Below, piece after piece: positions 11,600 through 22,240 of a stretch of DNA of 64,000 nt. Under the pieces are notes generated by a model that worked only from the letters and a program-made list of their open reading frames with translations, was not told the origin of the DNA and did no database searches. Both the position numbers and the translations under genes were made by a program. Within the stretch, counting starts at the first letter, position 1; each line of letters starts with the position of its first letter. This stretch comes from Hyaloscypha bicolor E. Taxonomy: Eukaryota > Ascomycota > Leotiomycetes > Helotiales > Hyaloscyphaceae. Where the stretch lies: contig NW_020194559.1 of the NCBI RefSeq assembly GCF_002865645.1, positions 186,001 to 250,000 on the forward strand, written 5' to 3'.

Positions 11600-12400
11600 C
11601 AGTGACTGGTACATACATACTCGGACCTTGGTGGTGACCTTAAGTTGCGAGGCTTGTACACACCGTTGATGATAGAATCCCGTTCAAGAAGGGGGGTAGT
11701 TCCCAACTCGGTACTTGCACCCCATTTGGGTAAAGCGCAGGTACCTTCGTGAATCCACTTGTCGCGGTAAGTCCCACCAGGAAGATCGAAATCGATTGAG
11801 GTTTGGGCCGATCTAGATCGGCTAAGTATCAAACCAAAGATCAGTATACTTTCAATGAATCCAGATAACGGGGTAAAAACCTCTGGTGGGACCATATGGC
11901 CTTCAGCGATAAGCTTATATCTCATCTTTTCCATGTACTGGACAGCAGAGCAGCCCGTAGGACTTGGCTGTAGGCCACCCAATCTCCAGCGTTGTTACCA
12001 TTCCGAACGTCATCAGGGCTGTTGCAGCCAGGTTGCGTACGATGTCCAGGAAGACCAAGAGACTTCTGCAAACCGACGATTTTGATATTGCCAATGTTGG
12101 TACGGTCCAAGAAGAGAGGATGTATAGAATGAAAAACTGGGCGGTTAGTTGAGGTCGAGATGGATTGCGGGGGAGGGAGCTTACCCATGGGATGGGGCAG
12201 AGTTCTAGCTTCCAGAGAAGCTCGCGATCCTATATAGCATGTCAGTGGGTTTAAGAAATGCCAAAAGTACTGGGAACTCACCACAGTAGCACGCTCGGGT
12301 GCGCATCTGGGTCGGGTGGCAAACTGGGGGTTGATGCCCGCCTCAAGTTGCTCCTGCTCATGGGACAGACATCGCATTTGGTCCTCAGAAGAAGCACAAG
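11600..12400 (-). pseudogene. MFS transporter remnant (anion:cation symporter / TNA1-like family)
   Basis: Read leftwards, three pieces of one MFS N-terminal half appear in different frames. ELLWKLELCPIPW is the pre-TM1 segment. FLDRTNIGNIKIVGLQKSL is the post-TM1 signature of the fungal nicotinate/allantoate-type permeases. FGMVTTLEIGWPTAKSYG is TM3-like. A possible intron (about 12130-12185) separates the first two, but a frameshift lies immediately before LDRTNIGN, and most of TM2 is missing. The C-terminal half is not found. The gene is therefore broken. Confidence 0.55.
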
Positions 12401-12479
12401 AGACGACCTACAACAAGCAAAACTCATTGTGTCAGATTAGGGTCCTCTTGGCTGTGTTGGTGGATGTTGGTGTTTTGTG

Positions 12480-14440
12480 TGGGTGTTTGATATTTGTGGA
12501 GGAAACGGACTTTCGAGACGAATAGATTCAAAGATTCAAAGATCGAGGAATGCGTTTACCGAGAATGCTTTAAGGTAGGGCTCGAGGCTTAGGGCAAAGC
12601 TAGTCCGGTTTTGCGCGTTGAATTGATGGGAGAGGGCTGCGGGGGGCGACAGTCGGGGGCCGAAATGGTTGAATGGTGCTCGAAATGGCCATGTCTTTAG
12701 GACAGTTTGTACTTTCAGAAAACTCCCTATGGTGAGCGGTAAGCCCAGAAGATGAGCGGTTCCGCATTTCTTTCATTTCTAATAAGATAGATAATCTATG
12801 GTTGTCTGTTGTTGGTCCTCATTCCCAGGACAAAGCAGATCAAAGCTGTCTATCAACGAACGTTCCTGCTAGTTTCGTTGGGATCGCAATGGTGCACAAA
12901 TTCACAGTAATTGAATTCTGTGCTGCCACTGATTTAAATTGACAAGACCGACTTGTCAAGCTTACAGACTGACTTGTCCTGAGGACCTTAAAGATTCGTA
13001 AATGTCTGAAAAGGAAGGCACGTTGGACACGGAAGAGGTTAGGTAGGACAGGAGAGGTGATGCCCTTTTCTTCGAAAAGGAAAGTATCTTATTAGACAAG
13101 AAGTTGGTGATGCTAGACAAAAGAAGTGAGCGGTTGCTTGCTGGCCACCTGTGACATCGCCTGCCCACAACGATGCGATTTCACCTGACCCACAAAAATC
13201 GAGCTCGAATTTAACAAAACCTTGTTTAAAGCAATCACTAAAGATTTTCTTCACCGAGTATTGCTTGAGGCTATTGATCTACTTCCACGCTCTCTTTGCA
13301 CGATATGGAGTCCAGGTATGATTGAAAAAGCAACCGCAGGTGCGTACACGGCACACTCAGAGGACCTTCCGCAAGTTGACATGTGGCAGGCACCCACACG
13401 CAACACTTCACACGCTGCTATTACGGCCCTCTTCTCACCCAAAACCTTAACCCAAGTATCAAGTCCCGTCGCTCACCAAGGCTGAGATCAACATGGGCGT
13501 TCTCGTGGAAGATCTTCCAGCTAGTAAGTCGGTCCTCTCGTCACCTGCCTCCGGAATCTGTCTTCGCTACTTCTTTCCATTCTGTCTAATTGCCACTTCG
13601 TCAAGGAAGTTAATACTAACACTTGCAGCATCTCTTCGCAACCATTGGAAGCGTCGACATCGAAGGATCACAAAGCAACGACGCTACGAACACTGCCTTG
13701 GAAAGGGCTTCTAAGCTTGTCAAATCGCAGCAAGGAGTTCTTCGAAGCCGCACCAGCTTTCGTGATTCTGCTAAGGCTTGTTTGTCCGATACAAGTACAA
13801 GATGATGTTCTGTACCACTACGCTGTCCGTGCCGAGCCACATTGACGGGAGGAGAAAGCGCAGGACCCTCCCGGTCCCTTGAACAACACTTCAACCTGCA
13901 CTAGATCTCAAGACACTGAGTGAAGCGCCTACTAATTTCTACCCAGGGAGATAGTACGAGGTCAAGATCTCCTTCTCCGCCCGGAGGGATACGCGTGCCA
14001 TGAAGAGGGGCTTGCGGAGAGCTTCATAGAGTATACCATGACCAGCAGGTTGCAAGAGAACAAAGAAGTGTAAGGCCCAAGAGAATACCAGCATGGCCAG
14101 CGGTTATGCTCCTGTCCAGTATGGTTTCCAGCGTCGCGGTCAGTATGGTACTCAGTATAGTGACCACCACCAAGGAGAATCGAACGACAGAGAATACAGA
14201 AACTTTCGAGGCACAACGACTTGGTGGAACAACATAACGAAGTATAATGGCAGGCGAGGAGACCCTTGCGATCATATCGAGAGACGCGGCGGAGCCGACT
14301 GTAATACCATGAGTCCAGTACCCCTATCCTGCCAATCATTCTAACAGCCAAGAATCCACAAAACTAAACAGATGATTCACGCCTCGTATTTAAGTTCGTC
14401 GAGGTGCTTCTGGATAGTACGAATACTATATGAAAGTCGC
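12480..14440. other. Gene-poor stretch with decayed coding-like fragments
   Basis: No intact gene. A protein-like start (MGVLVEDLPAS, near 13494) is followed by a possible intron (GTAAGT near 13515 to CTTGCAG near 13628), but the downstream frame does not resemble a known family. The stretch is best read as degenerate. Confidence 0.35.
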
Positions 14441-14446
14441 TAGCGA

Positions 14447-14935
14447 TCAGCCGGAGATCTGCTTAGATTGTTGTTGGCGTCCGGAGGAAATCAACCCTGA
14501 GCATGTCAAGGCCTTAGGAGCTCCCATAGGCACCTTAGCCCTTTTTTGTGCCCTCACGCCCACTTGATTACCTGGTTCTCCTTCCTCACGTGCTTGCTCA
14601 ATAGCTACTCTCTTCTTTGCTCTCTCAGATGCCCTGCTAGCCTTCTGAACTAACGAAATTGAACCACGATTATTCTCCTTTGTCATACTTCTCTGCCTTA
14701 GTTCCTCCAGGAAGCGGAGCATTAGGGTTTTGTAGCCACCACCTAATATCCATGCGTTTCCTAGCAGTAGGAATCTTCCTACCAACCCCCTTAGCAAGCC
14801 TGTAATCCCACGCATCTTCGCCTTTAGTAGGCCAATTATTATCAGGCTCTTCAGCAACATGGGAGGGCAAAAACTAGGTGCCGGAAGAACGAGCTCCTGG
14901 AGCAGTAATATCAAAATATTGCTCTGCTCGCCCAT
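14447..14935 (-). other. Coding-like remnant at isochore edge
   Basis: Two overlapping frames are open. One is 162 codons, with a Lys/Arg-rich second half. The other (14670-14870) contains WPTKGEDAWDYRLA and IRWWLQNPNAPLPGG, which looks more like genuine protein. Neither has a recognised domain. It abuts the AT-rich block and could be the less mutated end of a transposon-borne or host gene. Confidence 0.25.
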
Positions 14936-16481
14936 AGAACGCTAACGAGGCATACGCGGGGTTAGGGATAAACGAAGGGTTAAAAGAGACATATTGGAAG
15001 TGAGGTAATTTAATGAGAGGTATAAAAAATCAGTGGTTGTACTTGTAAAATAGTGCCTGTACTATAAACTATATTTAGGTAATAAGGAAGCAGAGGCTTT
15101 ATATATATTTAGGAGCTCTGGAAAAGTGTCTTTACCCCTATTAGTATCTCCTTTAATATCTAGAATAAATTAAATAAACTATGCAATGCTATAGGGTATA
15201 GTATAAACAAGTGAGATATAGTAAAATATAGACTATAAAATAGGTTAGTAGCTATTAATTAGCACTTGTGAAATTTTTATTTTATTAGTAATTAGTTAAT
15301 TAGTCGAGGATATAAAATCGAGAAAGTTAATTAGTTAATATATAGCCCAACTTATTAGTGCTTATTAGTCAAGGCTTTTAATTTTTTTCTTTTAATTTTA
15401 GACTTATTTATAGGTCTAAACCCTTCTATTTTATTCCTAAAATCCTAAATTAAGAGAAGTAAGTATAACTTATTAAAAAAACTATAAAAACCCTGAAATT
15501 CTCTAAGAGGCCTTTTAGTAATACTCTAGTACTAGTATATAGTAAGGCATATAGAGGGGAGTGAGACGTGCCGAGATATGAAGATATATTTTTCCACGTG
15601 ATTTTTCACATATAAAGATTATTCGTGTAGTCTAATTAGTAGCTAATTAGTCGATATTAGTGAGTTAGTTAGTCAGTCAGTTAAAGACTTTAATTACTAA
15701 TTACATTAGTTAGTTAGTTCAAATATAGCCTTAACTAATAATGGACTGATATATTTATAGCCTAATAAAGTAAGAAATTAGGCTTGAGGATATACTTAGT
15801 ATTAATTATAAAAAATCTATATTATAGCATAAAGAGAAAAGCTTAGGCGAAGTAAAGAATATAGAATTAAGGATATATTAAGTATGAACTAGTGAGTAAA
15901 AGATTTCAGCTCTCTTAGCCCCTTTAGCCCCGAGACCCAAATATTATGCAATTAATCAATCGGGCACCCGGTTAACTAATCGGGACCCACAGTGGACCCG
16001 AATCGTAATTCACCCCCTATTAATTAATCGCTCATATTAATGAACGGGGGTAATTATATGCTCCATTATTAACTTTCTGCGGAGGTACGGTCCGTAACCA
16101 TAATAGTAGCGCTAGCAAGGGGGCCTAGCTTAGATCATACATGTGTACCTTTGCTTATAAACTTATTAGTTATTATAACCTTATTGCCCTGAGCCGGGGC
16201 CCCTTACTAGTATTGGACATGTCTCACCGGATGAAGGGATAACTCTCGAGACTATCTTAAAGGGGGTGGAAGCATCGGCTTGGACGCCTGTACATGCAGC
16301 TATATGTCAGAGACGGAAGTTGCCATAGTGAATGCACATGCACACCCTGTCTCTTAAACTTTTCGGTGTAAAAGCCTCTATGGCGACAGCACAGCGACAT
16401 ATGATCACCCCCTTTATAATACATAAAATGGTGAGTATATTATAATGTTATGCATAATGTTATAATTGGCCCACTATAACA

Positions 16482-16597
16482 GCTAGTGTGACGGCGGGAT
16501 CAATGCAATGGTCGAAGGCTCAAAGTTCAAAGAATCTCATGTATTGAAAATACTAAGTTGGGGAGCAAAGAAGGGAGGAATGCCTCGACCTTTTAGT
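16482..16597 (+). repeat. Inverted repeat arm A (unmutated)
   Basis: This 116 bp arm runs from GCTAGTGTGACGGC to CCTTTTAGT. Its reverse complement aligns along its whole length with arm B at 16778-16893. Arm A keeps the C and G bases that arm B has lost. Confidence 0.7.
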
Positions 16598-16777
16598 ATT
16601 ATCTCGCCCAAGCATTCCGGCTTAGCTTCGTTTTGCACCTGTTTCCGATACCCTATTCCTGGCAGATCATGCCGTTACGCTAGCCGTCACAGCTAGCAGA
16701 ACTGCACAATCTGCTGCAAACGTTATATAAGAAATATACCTAAAATGAGTCAAGTGAGGTAGGAATTAGCAGAACAC

Positions 16778-16893
16778 TACTAAAGGTCGAGGTATCTCCT
16801 CTTCTTTACTCCCTAGCTTAGTATTTCTAATATATGAGATTCTATAAACTTTAAACCTTTAATTATTACATTAATCTTGCTATTATATCTAGC
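16778..16893 (-). repeat. Inverted repeat arm B (RIP-mutated)
   Basis: This is the reverse-complement partner of 16482-16597. Most mismatches are C-to-T or G-to-A in this arm. For example, CAATACATG in A corresponds to TAATATATG here, and CATTGCATTGATC corresponds to TATTACATTAATC. Few transversions are seen. Confidence 0.7.
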
Positions 16894-17305
16894 CTAAAAA
16901 CACTTGAGTAATGTAAAATAAGCAATATATTACTTCAAATATACTATTATATCTCGGGCTATTAAACCAAGAAAATAAGTATAAATTATAATTTTTTGGA
17001 TTTTTAATTATAAGGCTAATTATTAGGCATTATAATATTTATTTTAGTACTTTACTAAAAACCTAATATTTAAATATTAAGGTGCCCTCATTTATTATAT
17101 ATTAATTATACTTTTTATATAATATTAGGAGAAAAAAAACTTTATTTTAACTTTTATATTTATACTTTTAATATTATTTGTATTTCCTATTTAAAATATC
17201 TAATTAACTCAAGCTTAGCTTCAAATTAATAATAAATAAGCCCTCTTCTTTTATTATTTTAGAATATATTATATAATTACTCAAATTTATCTCTAGTAAC
17301 TAATT

Positions 17306-17649
17306 ATGCAATTCTTTTATACTATTTTATCTCTTGCAATATTCTCAGTTACTGCGCCCGCTTGCCCGGCTAATATAGATGTCTCGACTAGTACGAGAGA
17401 TGCTACTCCTCCATGCGAAAATATGACATGGAATTCAAAAGGTAGTCCTCAAGGAGGATGGTCGGTATGTTTTTTCTAATAATACCCTTAATATAATACT
17501 TGCTAATATACATTTACTATTATAGTGCGGTAGTGACAATCGCACTTGCTGTGAGTACTATTATACATATACTCCTCCATACTGGAGTGTAAGTATAGTA
17601 GATATTTCTTTTTCTTATTTTTACTAACTTTTTATTTTAGTGTGCTTAA
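17306..17649 (+). CDS. Small secreted six-cysteine protein (effector-like candidate)
   Basis: Three exons (17306-17464, 17526-17588 and 17641-17649) join in frame to 76 residues ending in Cys-Ala-stop. Introns are 61 and 52 bp with GTATGT/ATAG and GTAAGT/TTTTAG ends and branch-like GCTAAT and ACTAAC. The ATG at 17306 opens a signal peptide (MQFFYTILSLAIFSVTAPA). The mature chain has six cysteines at about 20, 37, 54, 61, 62 and 75, a C-C-C-CC-C order common in disulfide-knotted fungal secreted proteins, plus NMT and NRT sequons. The gene sits at the right edge of the AT-rich isochore, the typical setting of fast-evolving secreted proteins. I recognise no family, and a role in host or microbe interaction is inference. 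Without the second splice the protein would end differently, shortly after residue 74. Confidence 0.65.
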
Positions 17650-17735
17650 TGTGGTACGGCAGGCCGTACCCTCCAAAAATCATGTTGTTTTGGCGGTTTT
17701 GAGGTTTTGGTCACATGGCAAAGGCCGCGGCCTTT
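17650..17735. repeat. Two palindromes flanking the secreted-protein gene
   Basis: GGTACGGC-AG-GCCGTACC near 17653-17670 has perfect 8 bp arms. About 50 bases further on, AAAGGCCGCGGCCTTT is a perfect 16 bp palindrome within a longer imperfect one (TCACATGGC..GCACGTGA). A related GGTACGG-T-CCGTAACC lies near 16086. These may be ends of a transposable element, but no target-site duplication was found. Confidence 0.45.
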
Positions 17736-17739
17736 TGCA

Positions 17740-18400
17740 CGTGACTTGCGGGAATCACATAAGAAAGCTGGTTTTTCTGTAGTTCTAGATAACAATCCCT
17801 CTTCAATATTCAATCAATTGAGCTTTGCACACTGCACACTGTTTATGCTTTACTGTTTACACTTTTGCTCTTGTTGTTTTGCTGTCAAGTCACGTTTTGC
17901 GCTCTGGTGTACTTTATGTGGGTTTTTGTCTTGTCGCAGTTTCCCTCCCACATTAATCGGAGATATCTTTAACCCTGCTATAAAGAAGGGTTGTGGAATA
18001 TATAAGATATATAAAAAAAAGTACAAGGCCTTACTATTTAGAGCACTACTCCTAATAATTATTACTCTCTAGTAATAATTACTATTGTGGTGGGGTTTTT
18101 TGTCTCTTGTCTTGTGACTACCATCACGTGTCCTGCTCTCCAGGCATGCTGGCGCTAGTTTAAGGGGTTGCATAAGACTTCCGTCCATACACACAATTAG
18201 ACTTACCAATACATCAACCTTCAGAGCTCCTTATTTTTGACCAATCGTATTATTTCGTTACAAGTGTTGAGAGTCTTCAGAGTGTTACTTCTATTATTCA
18301 GCTTCCTACCCTCCTTACCTCCACCCACGCATCCAATGCATATATATGGTCCGAAATCCATTGTCTCAAGTACGAACTACTATTATGACTTAAAAGCTAT
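17740..18400. other. Gene-free stretch right of isochore
   Basis: A 121-codon frame at 17707-18072 has no ATG-based gene structure or domain and covers an A-rich, TATA-rich area. Composition returns from AT-rich to normal across this stretch. Confidence 0.35.
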
Positions 18401-18689
18401 CCCTGCAGCTTTGGTAGGGTGAACCAGATCCCAGATGGGTTTGGCAAAAAGACCCTCAAAGATGTTCCCTTCGTCGTTCCTGGTACTCGGACATGATTTC
18501 GGCTCTTCATCATGACAAGTCAGAGTCTGATGATGCACACAGAAGAGTGCTGCAATCCCACTGGGCGGAACCAACACGTACAAGCTAATGGTCGACGGCG
18601 TGAAGAATGCCTCCTCATTTATCTTTGGCTCTCCCACGAGAAGATTACAGCTAGATGGCACATCTGGTTTTGGAGCAATGCAGCCGCCA

Positions 18690-18893
18690 TTATGTGCAAA
18701 CCACAGAGATCATAGCATCCCTCAGCTTGAAAGCACCTAGAGCCCGTGAACGAATATTTAGGGTATCGGCTGCAGGCACAATACCAAATGCCTTCGTTCG
18801 TCCAATCCAGATGCGGTTGTCGGTGAGCAGTCTCTCGATTTCATCAATACGGTCTCCAGATTTGGTGGCCCATTGGGAGATATCGGCAAGAAA
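18690..18893 (-). pseudogene. Fragment resembling mitochondrial complex I 49 kDa subunit
   Basis: Read leftwards, the frame gives DISQWATKSGDRIDEIE, LLTDNRIWIGRTK and GIVPAADTLN. This closely follows the conserved segment of the NADH:ubiquinone oxidoreductase 49 kDa subunit (NDUFS2/NUO-49), where fungal proteins have FGDRIDE and LTDNRIW. Similarity fades after TLN and a stop follows at 18690. No flanking exons of the gene are intact, so this is a decayed fragment. Assignment is from memory of the family. Confidence 0.5.
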
Positions 18894-19499
18894 TCAACTC
18901 AGTGTGGGAGAAGTTTAGTACGATTAGGGACAAAGCGGAACTTGACTCGACCAACAAGTGTGGAACCTCTGATGAACTAAAGTATAGACCTGAGTCCCTG
19001 ACTGGCGTCTACCCCTGTCCTCTCTGGCCAGGCGATCCACAGATTTCCAATTCCGAGTCGTTCAAAATTGGGTCCTGAAGACGTGAACGATTCCTCAGTC
19101 AATCAAGAACAAAGTGTTATATAAAGCATTGAGCCTTCTTGAACAGTTTCACCAATGTACCCAATCACGTTACGGGCTATCAAGGTTCCACTCAGCAAGA
19201 AGAAGTTCATCAACCGTTCCGCCTTGAAGCCAGCCGGCCCTGCAATCTCATTCGTCCTGTATTCAAACCTCTTGTTGGAGCTCCGCCAAAAGATTCTCGA
19301 CAACGCCATCTTCGGCAGACACTTTGGCGTCCAAGTGATCGAAATGGCAGCGGGCAGTGGACTAGCCGAGCTTGTTCTCATGGCGGTTTGGACAATGCCA
19401 TGACTACGAGCGGCGAAGGTTACCGATACCTCTCCAGCATATACCGTTACCAACCAATATTCAGGAACGGTAAATTACCGCCCAATGAGGAGAATACCT

Positions 19500-20420
19500 T
19501 CTCATTCTCCTTCCATAGGAGAGAAGTTCCGAACGCTAGCGCAACGTATGCTCTTCTTTTTGGACATTGGAGAGGGTTCGAACACCCATGAAGTCCACTT
19601 CCATTGGGTGAAGCCGGCGAGTTGGGCGAGACACTTTCGACAATAATTTCGAACGTGCCGAGGGAGACGCTGTCAATGAGGCTTTCGGAACCCCGGGGGG
19701 ACGCACCCAGCAGTGAGCTTTGGAGGACATCAGTTGGGTTCGGGAGCGCTACGCCTCTGCTAGAAAGTAAGAGCCGACAGATGAGGAGATCATAGTGCGT
19801 ACTCAAAGAAAGAACTCCCGTTTGTCCTCCCCAATATCACCACTGGCCCTGAAGCATCCTCCCAATGTCATAAATGGAATGGCTGCTTAAACAAAAAGAG
19901 ACGGTTCTCCATCAAAATGAAGTCAACCGAGTCGCTTGCAATCCCGAGAAAGTCGTTTAGTATGGTCAGAATTCTATCCCAAATTCATCCATCATTGATG
20001 AGAAAAAGTGGCGCTCGCGTCATCCGACGTTTGAAGATGGACAAACAGTCTTCTGCGGAGCATGTTGAGCATCCCAAGAAGAGCCTTGATAATCCAGGAA
20101 TCAGCGATGGCTCTGGTAGGTTCGCCGTGGACCAGATGGCCGACGAAGCAAGTCAGGTGCCCGCCGCGGTGAGCCACAACTCAAGGTCGAATATCTTGAC
20201 AATGCATAACACAGCACAGTGTTCAAAATGGCCCTTCTTCAGAGAATAACCGGATCCTTCGGTGATCCCCTGACAGCCGCAATCGGGAAGATGGTTGGCC
20301 TCGGTGGCCTCGGTGGCCTCGCTGGTTGGGCGTGAATTTTCTTAGGAAGTCGAGCGGGAGAACATCGAGGAGGGCGGTCCCGCTGCTGAGAAGGACCTTC
20401 ACGTTGTGGAGGCTTGAGCC
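19500..20420 (+). pseudogene. Decayed protein-coding remnant, family unknown
   Basis: Several plus-strand stretches look like protein but sit in different frames with stops between them: DTFDNNFERAEGDAV, EDISWVRERYASAR, PTDEEIIVRTQRKNS and IIDEKKWRSRHPTFEDGQ. Together they look like one frameshifted gene. I do not recognise the family. Confidence 0.35.
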
Positions 20421-20751
20421 TGATGATCATTGACGTTGACGATGTAATGACTCGAGAGCTGGCGGATAGTCTGTTCTATCCTTTGAGACAAATATATAAC
20501 CACCGGCAAAATCAACCAGGTAACTATCTTGCGCCGCGGGCCGGAGCCGTAGGCAACCAGAATTGTCTGAGGAGATACTATCGTATGAAGGACCTGAGGT
20601 CAAACACGAGGATCTCTATGACGCATGTTGCAGCTCATGGTGTCTATTAAGACTAAGCTGGAATTGGGTAGTGAACGTGATACAGACTAGGAAGAGACCG
20701 GGCCACGGTCGTGGGATGCTCAGTGGAGAAACAGAAAAGGAGTACTGTGCG

Positions 20752-21516
20752 ATGAGGTCAAGCCTGATGCTGGCGAGGTTAAGAAAGCCGCTGAGAAGGA
20801 GCAAGAGGAGAAGAGTGAGATTTGGGACTGCACACCTATCAATGATTTTAGCGTTGACGATCCATTCATCAAATCTTTCAACTTGGTCATCAACAATGAC
20901 ATGTCTGTCATTGAAAATGAGGGGCGTTCGGCTGCAATCCCCTCTTGGTGAACATTCTTCTCTTTCTGTCTCGAAGGCTACGAAGAACGACAAAGTCACC
21001 AAGAAGGCCCCCAAGAAGGAGACTGCTACGTCCGTCAAGCAGCTGAAGGCCAAGCCTGTCAAGGAGGAGTGTGAGGGGGCGGGTGACGATATCCAGGAGG
21101 TCGAGCAAGAGGGCGTTGAGGAGAGCGGTTCCACTGCTCTATCCTAGAGAAGGGTGTCATCTACTTCTTCTGCCGTACCCGGGTTGGTGTTGAGGAGCCT
21201 CCTCATGAAACTCCACGTGATGAGAAGGGCCAGGTTGGTGTTGAGGAACCTCCAATGCATCGGGGATGTTGCTCGCTCATACATCGTTCTCCGTCCGCTT
21301 CCTCCCCGAGCCAGGCTTGGCGAAGGCCTACGTGAGCATCCCGGTGATGCGAGACTCTTGCCTCTGGTTCTCGAGAGCCAGCTGGCCAGACCATGTGTCA
21401 TTGAGAAAGACTGGATAAAGGCCTACAACCGTGCCCATTCCAAGATTTATAAGGCCGAATGCAGGGCGAGCTGTTCTTGGCAGCTTCAGCGACCTCCACA
21501 ACGAGATCCTCAATGA
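20752..21516 (+). pseudogene. Broken copy of an Ascomycete BTB-type transcription factor-like gene
   Basis: A Lys/Glu-rich stretch (KKAPKKETATSVKQLKAK, EVEQEG) is followed in other frames by ILEKGVIYFFCRTRVGVEEP and DVARSYIVLRPLPPRARLGEG. This order and wording match a conserved Ascomycete protein commonly annotated as a BTB-domain transcription factor (EKG-IYFF, RVGVE-P, DVAR, IVLRP). At least two frameshifts separate the pieces. A 51 bp unit (VGVEEPP) is tandemly repeated in frame at about 21182 and 21233. The gene is clearly not functional here. Confidence 0.5.
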
Positions 21517-21783
21517 TGGGATGCCTTATCTACCGGATATCGAGGTACTTCCTAACATCGTGGTTGATCAAGATGAGGCCAAATCTCCGAAGGGATATAA
21601 TCTTACGAAGAGATCTCCACTCGCCAGCCACAAGTGATCTCAGCCCTTGGGTTTTCGCAGCATGACATCGGACTACTATCCTGCTGACCATCGCATGAGC
21701 CTACCCGGAATCTGTGGTCAATATGCCTCCCCATATGGTGGATCCTCGCAGAAGAGACAAGGCCCCATGAGATGGGTATGGCG

Positions 21784-22240
21784 TCAGATGGGAGGCCCCT
21801 CCGAGATACAGCCATCGACGAATTGATCAAGAAAAGGGTCTTGAGTGCCAATTTCGTGAATGATGACACGAAGTCTAGTTTCTCGGGCTTCATGAGCAGG
21901 ACTGGCGAATGTATACCCTGCAAACTCGATGAGAACCAGACCGACCAAACCATATAGAGCACCTTCACCACCGTCAGTCTCGTACCAGAATCCATTCATC
22001 TCCGAGCCACCAGAGGTCATGTCCCCAACCTCTCCGGAGGTAACTAGATATATGAGACGCTAGGGCCAAAATCGGTTTCAACCTTCTTCAAGTATTGCGA
22101 TAGATGAGAGTCGAACATTCCCACGTGCCAGGATTCTCCCACCAAAAGCTGCATGCCTGTTCGAGCGCCATTATAGCCGCTCAGGCTGAGAAGCACCGCG
22201 GTATCTTCCATCCAGCAGTCTTCGTCACCGGAAACCCAAA
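21784..22240 (-). pseudogene. Coding-like remnant, family unknown
   Basis: On the minus strand, GIWVSGDEDCWMEDTAVLL and GMQLLVGESWHVGMFDSHL end at a stop near 22048. A second open stretch follows (NGFWYETDGGEGALYGLVG, GYTFASPAHEARETR). The residue composition looks like real protein. No domain is recognised and no full gene model could be built. Confidence 0.35.

Larger units (their letters stand above)
14940..17640. repeat. AT-rich, RIP-like isochore
   Basis: Base composition drops abruptly to very AT-rich sequence dominated by TTAG, TAAT, TATA and CTTA words, with almost no long open frames. This is the pattern left by repeat-induced point mutation (C to T, mainly at CpA, producing TpA) in Pezizomycotina. 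A patch of moderate GC at about 15900-16700 interrupts it. The parent transposon could not be identified from residual protein. Confidence 0.8.

Noticed and set aside
13330..13380. Possible ribosomal protein S15 fragment (QRTFRKL)
   Set aside because: Only about seven residues match and neither flank continues the family.
17650..18230. Solo LTR beginning TGTGGTACGG after the secreted-protein gene
   Set aside because: No matching CA-ended terminus with a target-site duplication could be found.
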